DNA from: Purshia tridentata
Lineage: Eukaryota; Streptophyta; Magnoliopsida; Rosales; Rosaceae
Length of the DNA: 64,000 nucleotides
Reading direction: 5' to 3'
Assembly: GCA_003254885.1 (NCBI GenBank)
Contig: QANT01000396.1
Span: 1-64,000, forward strand
Below the pieces are notes generated by a model. That model saw only the letters and a program-made list of their open reading frames with translations. It made no database searches and was not told where the DNA came from. The translations under genes and the position numbers were made by a program. Positions 1-11,272 of this stretch are shown here, in pieces (the stretch's first letter is position 1; each line of letters starts with the position of its first letter).

Positions 1-437
1 GATGGGATTTACCCTCAAAACTCAGGAAATAAAGCCGCTCGAATATATACATACCAACCCAGATATTAGTACAATTGTAATGTACCTATATATATATTTT
101 TATTTTTTCTTTTACTTGTTTGATTATTTTTTATGAATAATATATTTTTTATTATATAATATAAACGAATATTATTATTTATTATTTTAAATTAAAAAAT
201 ATAAAACTAGATAATATTGAATGTTTTAATTAAATATGTCTAAACAGATATTATCTTTCATTTTTAAAATTAATTTATATCAATTATCTTAATTTTAAGA
301 GAGAATCTGAGTCAAAATTTAAAAAGTCTATTTTTTAGACCTCAATCTAAAAAATTAGATTTAAATATTAATTTAAATTTCTATATGGTTTTAGTCTAAA
401 TGACCTTTCAAAATTGGACCTATTTCTAATTATTCCT
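1..437. repeat. Arm of a long inverted repeat, cut by the window edge
   Basis: The reverse complement of roughly 3738-4175 matches this stretch over its whole length with scattered differences. Both copies share the outer word ATTTACCCTCAAAACTCAGG and the inner word TTTCTAATTATTCCT, and similarity stops after the latter. The arm may continue to the left of the window, so its true end and any target duplication cannot be seen. It could be the terminal inverted repeat of a large non-autonomous DNA element spanning about 1-4175, or a separate copy of the palindromic unit described at 3738-4640. No coding capacity is visible. Confidence 0.6.
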
Positions 438-1047
438 TTGTTTTTTGTAACCACACTAGAGTATTTTTATAGAGATACTTTCTGAATGAGCAATATTATA
501 CTAACATAATTATTTTAGGATAATTTAATTGAATAATCCTTTTAAATACCTAAAAGTTTTTTTAACACCCTCCTTCCAAAACTTACAATAATCCTTTTTT
601 ATGTGAAATGTCCATAATACCGTTCATAAAAAAATTCAAATTTTAACACCCTCCTACCCAACCCTCTGATCTCTCTATCTCTCTTCCCTACCCCCACATA
701 TCCAACTTGCACAGCATTCCCACCCATTGAAGCTAATTCAAAAGTTGATTTAATATGGTTAGATGTTCAATAATTTTGACCTATTTTGACCATTACATTG
801 ATAATTGATAGAGAAGAAAGGTGATGTTCTTCGAAAAATTTGAACAAAAGAATCTTCGCAATAGAGATGCAACCAAAAACAGTGTATAATTGTCTTGCAG
901 CGCTCCATGTGGAATTATGAAATTTTATGATACACATATTCCGAACATCATGCGTGACACGTATATAACCAGTAGAGTAATGACTTATGACAGAAAAAGA
1001 TGACCCATCTATCTGCTCCCATTACCAGTTGCAATGCCTTACAATTC
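438..1047. other. AT-rich non-coding spacer
   Basis: No gene is seen. The stretch holds AT-rich sequence with short pyrimidine-rich runs near 660-700. It lies between the inverted arm and the Harbinger-type MITE. Confidence 0.5.
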
Positions 1048-1050
1048 TAA

Positions 1051-1802
1051 AGCTTAGTTTGGTATTACAATAAGAAAAAACTGTAATGAAGTAATACAGC
1101 AGTGAAGTAAAATAATAATGAAGTAATGTCAGCTAAGTGTTTGGTAAACTATATTTTTAAAAGTGTTGTGAGTACAAAAGCAGTATGAAAGTGTTTGGTA
1201 AATTGTAATATAAAACTGCTGTAACTATTCATAATTACTAAAATGGACATAATGTTGAAAGTTTTTTTAACTTATTTATTTGAAAAAAAAAGCATTTTAT
1301 TAGTTATAATTTTTGGTCTACAAATTTATATTAGCATTAAAATTATAAACTACAAAACAAAATTATTAAATAAGTATATATATTATTTTTGTAATAATAT
1401 TTTAATTTTAATGGTACAAATAAAATATCATAATTAGTAATATCAATATAAAATAGTCATATTAAAAGTACATTCACCATCACATACATTATACAAAAAA
1501 TAAATATGCATACATCCACCATCACATACATCATACATATACCATAGTTAAAAAATGAGAATAATCGTTGTCATTTTGTTAAAAAAGTGAGGATATATTG
1601 GTAAAAATAATTTTGGCCACAATTGTCACTCATTACAGTTTGAAATCTAGTTTTGAAAAGCAGATTTCAAACTGTAATGAATATCTGAAGTGAGTGACCT
1701 CAAATAGTCACTTACTACAATTTTTGAATTTTTACCAAACACCAAAACTAATTGTCACTCATAACAGTTTTTGGATCTCTCACTACAATCCCAAATGGGG
1801 CC
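1051..1802. mobile_element. PIF/Harbinger-type MITE with TAA target duplication
   Basis: The ends are imperfect inverted repeats: AGCTTAGTTTGGTATTAC on the left and, read on the minus strand, GGCCCCATTTGGGATTG on the right. Both resemble the GTTTGG-type ends of PIF/Harbinger elements. A TAA trinucleotide flanks both sides (1048-1050 and 1803-1805), which is the family's 3-bp duplication. The words GTGTTTGGTAAA and ACTGTAATGA recur in both orientations near the ends. An internal hairpin has arms at about 1632-1648 and 1664-1680. The interior is AT-rich and encodes no transposase, so the element is non-autonomous. The 64-residue reading frame at 1243-1437 is AT-driven and not considered a gene. 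Confidence 0.7.
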
Positions 1803-1805
1803 TAA

Positions 1806-3586
1806 GACAAATCCACTATACAAGTACATAACCCCAATTATGCATTGTACAATGTAGATTCTTATTAGTGGGGAGGGAAGGGCTCTCTCTCTCTATTTAA
1901 CTACAACTAAACTATTTCAATGATATGCATGTCACTCATTAATGCATTGAGTTTTACTTGTGGAGACAACAATATGACAAGTAAATATGTTACATGTGTA
2001 AGAGAAAAATATAGCACAACATGCATTAGTCATTCTCAAACGAGGGTGAAACCTTATGAGTATGTCAATATATCTCCAAAACATATCAAAATACCATGTA
2101 CATATTTTTTTATTATAAATTATCGGTACCACATATTACATTGTATTTTATTAATAAGAAGGGACTCATATAAGTACCACTTTATACAAATAAGTCAGTC
2201 ATATCTCTAGACACGTCATATATATTTATCAAAATTTCATACTTCTAGATCATTATTAACTTTTTTTTTTTTTCCTTTTTTCCAAAAAGAATGCACATGG
2301 CATATGTATATAGAATTGTCGATCACATTCATAAATGATGGAACTATGTGGTTGGAGGCGTCCATTGCTGCATGGTAAGAGGCTAAGAGACGAGAACAAT
2401 GAAGTGGGGAATGTTTCTGTGAGGGAGTATAGAAAAACAAGTTTCACTAATGCCAAGGAAATTAATTAAATAATTATTGTCCATACTCATACTGATGGAC
2501 TTGACTATCATCCTCCCAAAAACACAAACTGCATGTGGGAGTGTCGGCTTGAGAAACATGGAGTGAAAGAGAGAGTAAAGAGGTGGAGACATATACGAAT
2601 GGGACATATTGAAACAAAGAATTCAATGGTTTTGGTCCAGATTTTGGCCTCCCCCATGTGAAGGCATAGAAATCCAAGGACAAGCTTAATTATCAGATAT
2701 ATTGGCGTGTGCCTCTCGGTCAAACGTACGTACCTCCCAATCCAATTTCAAATTATCAATCCACATTTTAGTCTTGCACATCAATATATCTCTCATATCG
2801 ATCTAGCTTAGCTATAACTACTTTTTATCCATGTCCCTCCTTCTTTGTCCATATATGTGCATCATATATCCACACTCGTGAATTGTCAAATATGAATATG
2901 TATATATATAAGCAAATATTTTCATTTTTTGTTGATTTTAATCCTTCATCATGTTGATTCTTACTTGATTGTATAATATGAATCGACATTTGATGACTTT
3001 ATATATTTATTTTAAGATAGGATGTAGAGAAACTCCAATAATTTTTGTGAATTTTCTGAAATTAACTGATTTAAATAATCTCACAAAAGTATTAGTTATG
3101 TTTTTCACCAAAATTTAATGTTCCCACTTTTGTTTTTATCTAAGAAGGGACAAACGTAGCACATAGAGTTGTATTGATAATGCCCATAATTTGATTATTA
3201 TTATTTTCATTATTCATCGGTTGAACAACAGCTTTCAAGATCACCCAAAATGATATATTTATTATTTGACCCTTAATATAACATAAATTAATGCCCAAAC
3301 GACAGCAACGTACACTTAAAAATGACAAAATATTTGAAGGCAAATATTCCCAAATTAATATATAGTCCCAACCAAATTAAGTTAGGTTTGAAAAAAAAGG
3401 AAGAAGAAGTTATATTGGTATAGCCGTATATAGCTCTTAAGATCTACCTATGACACAATGATCGAAGCCACAAGAGACGTACCAATTACAATATACATGT
3501 ATATGTATATCATAAACTAAATTAAGCATCACAAAATTTTCATAATTTTCTACGATGAAATTTTACCTTTCATAATTGTGGGTGTT
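1806..3586. other. Gene-free AT-rich stretch
   Basis: No gene with recognisable protein similarity is seen on either strand. Short open frames around 1920-2720 on both strands overlap each other and show no conserved motif. A poly-T/C tract lies at about 2261-2282. The stretch is probably interspersed repeat or old spacer. Confidence 0.4.
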
Positions 3587-4885
3587 AAAACATTTGGGCC
3601 CAAACTCGATAGGCAATAAGGTCCAGTTCGAAATAACGATACAAAATCCCCAAATAACGTAAGTAAAACTCAAAAGGCAAAGTATGAACTCAAGCCCGTA
3701 ACGAAGGATAACCCCCTTCTTTAATTGGAATAGGAATAATTAGAAATATGTCTAATTTTGAAGGGTCATTCGGACTATAACCTTATAGAAATTTAAATTA
3801 AGACTTAAATCCAATTTTTTTGATTGAGATCAAAAAAATAGACTTTTTTAAATTTTAACTCATATTATCTCTTAAAATTAAGATAATTAATATGAATTAA
3901 TTTTAAAAATTATGAAAGATAATATCTGTTCAGACATTTTTAATTAAAACATTCAAGATTATCTAGTTTCTTATTTTTTAATTTGAAATAATAAATGATA
4001 ATATCCGTTTATATTATATAATAAAAATATATATTAACTCATAAAAAATAATCAAACAAGTAAAAGAAATATATATAGATACATTTTAATTGTACCAATA
4101 TCTGAGTTGGTGTGTGTATATATATATATATTCGAGCTACTTCGTTTCCTGAGTTTTGAGGGTAAATCCTATCTTTTCACCGCATCCCCTCCTAGGGTAT
4201 AGAATAGGTTCGATAGAGGTGTTATGTTAGGGTTTAGCTCTAGGATTTTGGGCGGAGCCCAAAATCCTAGAGGTAAACCATAACATAAAAGCGGACAAAC
4301 CGGAGCCGATCAATTGATTGGTACAATTGAAATGTATTTACAAATCAGAGTCAATCGTTCGTTTGACACAGTTAAATTCCATAATTAATTATAGAATAAT
4401 ATGATAATATTAATTATGATATAGAATATAATATTATAATATTAAGGTAATATACAATTATAATAATAGTATAATAATACTAGGATAATATTAAGATTTA
4501 CATATCATTAATTTTAGGATAATATTACATATTTTTTAAATTAAAAAAGTCTGTATAATATTTTTAGACCTTAGTCAAAAATAAAAAAGTATTAAGGTAT
4601 TAATCTAAGAGAGGAGAAAAAATTGGACCGGCCTATAAATCACCCATTGGAATAATAACCCATTTATCACTATTAAACCACCCATGTACCTCAAAGAAAA
4701 ACACCCATGGCCAAGTGCATTGAAAAGACATAATGGGAGGGAAATAAAGGGCGAAAGTGGAGAATAACGGAAAAAAACCACCTTGCTATAAAAAAGTAGC
4801 AGACCTCCATGAAAAGAAAGTCATCCATACTAAAAATACATTGGCAAGCATTTTGAATTTCTGCTCATTTTAGTATTGGAGTGTC
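3587..4885 (+). mobile_element. LTR-like fossil (solo or truncated LTR, probably Ty3 type)
   Basis: The left end starts TGTTAAAACATTTGGGCCC, an LTR-like TG start. Near the right are a TATA-like CTATAAAAAAG (about 4788) and a downstream stretch containing TTGGAGTGTCTTTGTAAGTA, the arrangement typical of the U3/R/U5 of plant Ty3 retrotransposons. No internal gag-pol sequence follows, so this looks like an old solo or truncated LTR. The 3' limit is uncertain and no clear target duplication was found. A large palindrome occupies its middle (separate entry). It is a broken fossil; family assignment is by general resemblance only. Confidence 0.4.
3738..4640. repeat. Large decayed palindrome with a tight central hairpin
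   Basis: At the centre (4220-4286) a near-perfect hairpin pairs TAGGATTTTGGGC with GCCCAAAATCCTA, with flanking GTTATG and CATAAC, around a 3-base loop. The left arm (about 3738-4219) has inverted similarity to the right arm (about 4287-4640). Shared words include GGTACAATT.AAATGTAT and the AAAAAGTCT...TTTTTAGACCT block; the right arm is shorter and more diverged. The sequence at 1-437 matches the left arm in inverted orientation, so the unit occurs three times. This suggests a fold-back element, either independent or part of the surrounding LTR-like fossil. Confidence 0.5.
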
Positions 4886-4889
4886 TTTG

Positions 4890-5949
4890 TAAGTACACCC
4901 CTCTCGGCTTTTGTAGACGATGACTAAAGATGGAATTTGGCTTTTCAAGATGATCATGAACAATTTTTATTGATCAATTATCATTATTGGAAATTTTTTA
5001 CATCAACAATAATCTTATTGTGTATATATTCTTGTATGAAAGTCAAGTCGTGAGAAAGGCAAGTGAAAATTGTCAAACAATCGTCTCAAACCTCTAAATA
5101 TTGAGGGTTATAGATTTTAACATTTTATAATTTCTGACCGAAAAAAAACATTGCCATTTAAAATTTGTAATGAATATTTAATTCTAAGAATCATCTGTTG
5201 TGCTACAGTTGTTCTAAAGAAGAGTATATATGCAAGTCTATCTGAGCTAGGCATTGCATGCATCGATCTTATTCTTTGATTAGCTAACTGTGCTTATAAG
5301 TGGTGTTTGGTTGTCTTGCTCCCTCCACCCTCTACGCAATCAAATGGGGCACAATGAATTCAAAAGCAGAATTACATTCCAAAAGTTTCGTTGAACTAAC
5401 TCTTCTTTTCCAAACTATTATTTTATGCAAAAGCTAGCATTAGCAGACAACAAAAATTATTTGATTCCAACACAATGCTCAGCTGTTGAGTTAGAATTTA
5501 ATTTGTTCTCAACATGATTGAAAGTTGCTCAGATTCTCAAGCTCCAATTATTCTGTAAGGTTGTTCGTTCCTAATTTATACGATGAAATAATTTTGTTTA
5601 CAAATGTATTATATTGAACAGCTAGAAATTGCAACTAGAATTGGTTAAAAAGGGTTGATTTCAGTGTGTGAAAAATCCAAACCATAGGTGCCGCAATCTG
5701 ATATTCATAAAATGCAACAGTACAGGCCGAAAAATGCCAATCCCATTTGCATCAAAAATCAAAGAGGTCACATGAATTCTAACTTATTTGGTGTCACGTA
5801 CGTACCATCTATATGACTGTATATACATTCCCTTCAAATTAGGGCTATCATCTCGTTCTTCTGAAACTTAAATCACGGGACCGACTTGGGCTCTCTCACA
5901 ACAATCCTTTCAGTTAAAAAAGTATGAGAATAACTTTGTATTAGTTTTT
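4890..5949. other. Gene-free spacer
   Basis: Nothing with coding potential or recognisable RNA-gene features is seen. The sequence is AT-rich with no long repeat other than the flanking elements. Confidence 0.4.
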
Positions 5950-6192
5950 GGATAATGCTTGGGTCCTCAAGCTTGAGGACCCAGCTGTCCTCAAAAACTG
6001 AGGTGGACCAATTACTAAGTTACACATATTTTTTTATTAAAACAACTTAATTTTTTTAATGGAAAAACATTTTTTCAATGGAAAAACATATTTGAATTTT
6101 TTTAATGGAAAAACATGTGTAGCCTAATAATTGGTCCACTTCAGTTTTTGAGGACAGCTGGGTCCTCAAGCTTGAGGACCCAAGCATTATCC
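5950..6192. mobile_element. Mutator-type MITE with 9-bp target duplication
   Basis: A 243-bp element with long, nearly identical terminal inverted repeats of about 75 bp. Both ends read GGATAATGCTTGGGTCCTC inward and differ at only a few positions. It is flanked by a perfect 9-bp direct duplication TTAGTTTTT (5941-5949 and 6193-6201), the hallmark of Mutator-like elements. Each repeat itself contains a 22-bp palindrome (GGGTCCTC..GAGGACCC). The AT-rich core repeats TTTTTTAATGGAAAAACAT about three times. No coding capacity. The near-identity of the ends suggests a fairly recent insertion. Confidence 0.85.
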
Positions 6193-6201
6193 TTAGTTTT
6201 T

Positions 6202-7527
6202 TCTCAAAAAGTACTGGTGCTGTAATAATTGGGCTATGTATGGCATGTACTGGGCCTAGCCAAGCTATTAGCTAGCGTTGGTAGCTGGGTATGAACCGTA
6301 CGATGGATTGATGGGTAACGGGGGTCACAGCCACATCTGTGGGTCCCATCTAAATAACTCCATTAACATAAACAGACGTACACTCTTGCATAATACATTA
6401 TAATTCATACACACCATGTTGAGTTTGATAAAGGAAAAAAGAAAAAAAAGAAAAAAAAAGGAAAAATCAAAGAGGGTAGTGGGTCATAACTCATAATTCA
6501 TAAATCGTAATGTACTGCAGGCTTTGCAGCAAATAAATTTGAAGGCAGATCAAGAAATAATATAGATATGGGGTCGTAGTCTGGAACCCAAAATATTTTG
6601 CTTTTGCTAGAAGAGAAGAGATACACCCACACCTAAAAGAGTAGTAGCTAGATTTGGGTATATCCAAGCTCAGAGTCACGTGAGTACCTAGTAATTTCTA
6701 GAGCACTTAAACAATGTTGCCTTCCTCTAGATCACATATTCACATGCTATATGCTAGGCTGCTAGCTCTCCACTACTTTTGCAAAATTTACTACGTACGT
6801 ACTTAGTTTGTAATTATACCTTTTAGGCTTCTTTTCTCTTTGCCAAATAAGGTTTCTTTAATCTTTTCACAGGAATAGATTCTCATCCATGCATGACGTA
6901 CGCATGCAATTACGTGTGGGTATGGATAAGCTGCGAGAGACAATGGAACATAGTCAACTATTCAGTTGGATCAAAATTAACATGCCCATGATCATAAGCT
7001 ACCTCACTCTCACTGGACCTCTTTTAATTTTGTTTCATAGATAACTTCTCATGTGACATCTCAGTTCTAGCCATGTGCATTGCCAATAAATATGAATATT
7101 ATTTACTCAGCCGATCATTTGTATAAATGATAAACCCCAATAATTCAACTGCCAAATATTACTCGTAGAAATTAAGATTCCCACTAATTATACAAGACAA
7201 TTATTAATTAATAATCATAAATGAATTATTCATATTTTCCCGCGAAAAGAAGGAAAAAAAAAACTACCTACGAAATACAATGTTGACTCATCAACTAGTT
7301 CTAGTAGTACTCCTCCCTCTGAAACATTTAAAAGTCACCATCGAAAGGTTGAGAGCGAGTACTCCAATTGAGACAGGGCCATAACTCCCAAACTCTGCCG
7401 CCAAATCACTCGGACGCAACGCACCGCTTCAACCGCCTCCTCCCTAAACACCATCAATGCCAACTAACTAACATCATTCTTACTTCTTACTTCTTCATTT
7501 TATCAAACACGTGGCGCGGGAGCAACA
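6202..7527. other. Spacer and promoter region of the HEAT-repeat gene
   Basis: No gene is seen. A purine-rich AAAAGAAAA tract lies near 6427-6465. The last about 150 bases before 7528 become C-rich, as is usual for a plant 5' leader. No convincing TATA box was singled out. Confidence 0.4.
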
Positions 7528-10500
7528 ATGTCTCTCTCCAGGCGATCTTCATTCGGCAGCAGCCCACCACAAGCCGCCGATTCCACTCTGGATCTGAAGC
7601 AGCGAGTCATAACCTGCCTCAACAAGCTCTCCGACCGCGACACTCTGGCCTTGGCCACCGCCGAGCTCGAGTCCATAGCCCGAAACCTCACCCACTACTC
7701 CTTCGCGCCCTTCCTCGCCTGCATTCACAACACCGACGCTTCTTCCAAGCCTCCTGTGCGAAAACAATGCGTCTACCTCCTCACCCTATTGTCCAACTCC
7801 CACGGCGACGCGCTCGCTCCGTTTTTGTCCAAAATGATCTCCACCGTCCTCCGCCGTCTCCGCGACGCCGACTCCGCCGTTCGATCCGCTTGCGTGGACG
7901 CCGTCGCCGCCATGTCGTCCAAGATCACGAAGCCGCCGTTTTCGGCGTCGTTTTTGAAGCCATTGATGGACGCGCTGGCGCTCGAGCAGGACTCCAACTC
8001 GCAGATCGGCTCGGCGCTCTGTCTGGCCGCGGCGATTGATGCGGCGGCGGACCCGGAGCCGGCACAGCTGAGGAAGACCTTGGCGCGGTTGGGGAAGCTG
8101 GCAAAGAACGATGGCTTCAAGGCCAAGGCGGCGCTGCTGGTGCTTATTGGGAGCATTGTCGGTGCAGGCGGGGCGTCGAGCCGAGGCACGTTGGACTGGC
8201 TTGTGCCGTGCGTGGTTGAGTTTTTGAGCAGTGAGGACTGGGCGGTGAGGAAAGGCGCCGCTGAGGCGCTTGGGAGGATTGCCTCGGGGGAGAGAGATTT
8301 GGCGTCACTGTATACAGATTCGTGTTTGAATGCCTTGGAAAGTCGGAGATTTGATAAGGTATATTGGCTTTGCCTTCACTCCCAATGCGTTGTTTGGGAC
8401 TCTGTTTGGTTGCTCAGAAAGGGTAGGAAAAGAGGGAAATGTGATTTCAATCATATCAGACTTATCTGTAATTTTCCTGATTTTACGAATTCATTGATTA
8501 ACAGGTGAAGGTAGTCCGGGAGACTATGAACCATACATTGGAGTTGTGGAAGGTTCTTACGGGTGACTCCGAAGAGATTTCTGCTGCAGTTCAACCCAGA
8601 TCCTCAATTGGTAAGGCTTTTGCTTTCCTTCATCTGATTAGGAATCTCTTATTTTAGAATCACCAAAATATGAAGTTTTATACTTGTTAGTTAATTTGGT
8701 CAAACAGATTTATCACATGAGAAAGCAAACAAAAAGGAAACAAGTAAATAAAGGAAAATATATTTGAAGCTATTGTTTGAGTTACAAAATCGGTTACCTA
8801 TGGTGTTAATTTGTCCAATTTGAGTAAAGCTCTGTTGTGCTCTTGATTCTGCTATAACCTTTGAAGTTGAACAACTAGGGAACCTGTCTAATCTTGTGTG
8901 TTTTTTTTTTTTTTTTCTTTCTATGGGTCCAGATAATGGGATTGGTCGATGCTTTCCTCCCATATCCAGAAGTTCCAATGATGCTAGTTTTAGGACTCCT
9001 CAACCAAAGAAACCAGTCCCCACAAACAAGTCCCCTCCCACAGATGATTCTTTGGTGACCACTGCCAAAAAGAGAAGTCCTCTAAGTACAAATGAGAGAA
9101 ATTCGGACACTGCCATACCCTCTAAGCTGGACCACAAGAAACCCTCTGACTGGAAAATTGAAATTGCTATGCCAAACTCTCGCTCTTCAAAGGTGGCTCA
9201 TAAGGATGATAGTTTTAATAGCAACTCTGGAGATTGGGAATCGGGAGAGAATGAGCACAACGGAAATGTCATGCCAGAAACTAAGCGTGTACTCTTCAGT
9301 AGAACCCATGATGAAAAAGTAAACAAATTTGGTGGTTTAAGATCGGGGTTTCGTGTGGTTCCATTTCCTGATTTTGAGAACTATGACTCGGATGTTCTAG
9401 TCAGCAATGCTGCAGAAGAAGTTTATGAGAGCCCCAAGGATGCTGAGGATCTGCTTCGGATCCGTGAACAACTTCTTCAGATTGAAAATCAGCAATCCAG
9501 TCTATTAAATCTTCTCCAGGTATGTTTATGATGATTGCTCACTTTTTCTATCTTAACAGGAAATGCTAATTGCATCAAAAGACTATTGCTAAATCTGAGG
9601 CGTTGCTTTTATTTTATTTTTTGAACTATTTTTTAGGGTGGGGTTGTTATTATTAATTAAAGTTACTGCCTTGCTGGTTTTGAATGATGCATTATGCCAC
9701 AATCATCTCATGTTTTACTAATATACTTCACGTACTTAAGGCTAGGCTTATTGTTTTCTGGTCTCTTCAAGATTGAACATCTGATAATGTACATTGAGAT
9801 AAAGCATGCGTATGTGTAGGCTTTGTTAGTTAATCTTACACTCTTACCAGTTTATTTTGTTACTATTATTATTGGATGGAAGTTAGTCTTACCATATTTC
9901 CCAGTCTCTGCTTATTAGCTATTTAAATTTGTTAGTTTGTTTTTCCATTTTCAAAGTTTTATTCTGAAAAATCATATCCTGTTGCCTACGTTAGGTTGCA
10001 TTTACAATGTCTCCTTATTCATAATACTCAATCTTAAAGAAGTTTCTGCTTTGCTGACCTAATCCCCCATTTTACTTGCGTATAGAGATTTATTGGGAGC
10101 TCTCAGAACGGGTTGAATTCTCTTGAGACACGTGTAAATGGCCTTGAGATGGCACTGGATGAAATATCATATGATTTGGCACTATCAAGTGGGAGGATTC
10201 CAAACTCTGAATCTGCAGATCAAAACACATGTTGCAAGCTGCCTGGTGCAGAATTCTTGAGTTCCAAGTTCTGGCGTAGAGCAGAAGGCCGGTGTTCTAC
10301 TCCAAGGTTCTCCTCTTCTGGAACTATTCCCTCAAACAATGTGGTGCCTAACAAACCTGATACAGATGCTAGTGCTGAGTCATGTATGTTTGGCCGCCAA
10401 AGATTTCAGCACCAGAGTAGGGGTGCATTTATTGTTAACCCGGTGGCTGAAATTCACGGTTACTCAAGGATGCATACAGGGCGCTATCCAGACAAAACAC

Positions 10501-11272
10501 CAAAGAGCACTGTCCAAGATGCTGAGAGGGTTCAAGTTTGCAATGCTAGTGGGTTTGAGGGGGTTTCTCCAGTTACTTGTATAGCATCAAGGAACCAGAG
10601 CAGAAGGTAAGGGTATCTAATTTTAGCACTAATTGGTATGAGTTTTGTTATTTCATAATCTTCTTTGTTTCCCTATAATTAACAGATTGGTAGTTTCACT
10701 CTTTGTTGCATTTAAATGAGCTATGAAATAAATTGAAAAAACAAAAAGGAAGTTTTGCTTACAATAATTCTTATGCTAATCTTCGTAATGGATCTTCTGG
10801 CATATCATATCTGAAAATGTACTTTTTGACATATCAATCGCCACCCCTGGCCATAGAAATGTATGAAGCAGATGAAATATCTTGTAGTTTTCACCTGCTT
10901 TGGTAACAATTTTCTGATTGCCTTTGATATTAGAACAATTTCTGTAAACAAATAAACCCTGCAACTATTTAGCGTAGTGTGTTTTCGGTTAATATTAGAT
11001 CAAGGTTGTCGTTAGATGGAAATTGTCAAGTGCAAGGCACCCAGATCTATCATAAAGCCTGCACCCTTCCCATACCCTGTCATCATAAGAATAGGTTCTC
11101 AATGTCGCAGCTTCTTACTGGATTTGTCATTGCTTGATTTTTGCTTTTCTGTAATTGCCACAATTATTTTTCTCCCTCAGCATATCGATATGCACATTAT
11201 GCTCAAATATGAGGTTTTAAAATCAACTCTGTAATGAGTTTCGTTTTGTTTATGAACAGATCGTCTGCTTAG
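7528..11272 (+). CDS. TORTIFOLIA1/SPIRAL2-like HEAT-repeat microtubule-associated protein
   Basis: Five coding exons give about 685 residues: 7528-8358, 8505-8610, 8933-9519, 10086-10606 and 11260-11272. All junctions are GT..AG and the phases agree. The N-terminal about 300 residues are alpha-helical HEAT repeats (LKQRVITCLNKLSDRDT start; DSAVRSACVDAVAAMSS; EDWAVRKGAAEALGRIAS), as in the TOG-like domain of TORTIFOLIA1/SPIRAL2. The middle is polar and low complexity. A helical segment around LRIREQLLQIENQQSSLLNLLQ continuing into the fourth exon (LETRVNGLEMALDEIS) is the family's coiled-coil-like second block. Family members bind cortical microtubules and influence growth direction; function here is inferred from the family. 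It is shorter than TORTIFOLIA1 itself, which suggests a TOR1-like paralogue. Exon 1 is GC-rich relative to its surroundings. The last exon encodes only the final few residues. Confidence 0.85.

Noticed and set aside
1920-2723. Several overlapping open frames on both strands
   Set aside because: They overlap each other on opposite strands, lack conserved motifs and show no intron/exon logic; they look like chance frames in AT-rich DNA.
7368-8039. 223-residue frame overlapping the start of the HEAT-repeat gene
   Set aside because: It is Arg/Pro/His-rich, typical of a shifted frame over a GC-rich exon; the HEAT protein frame is the real one.
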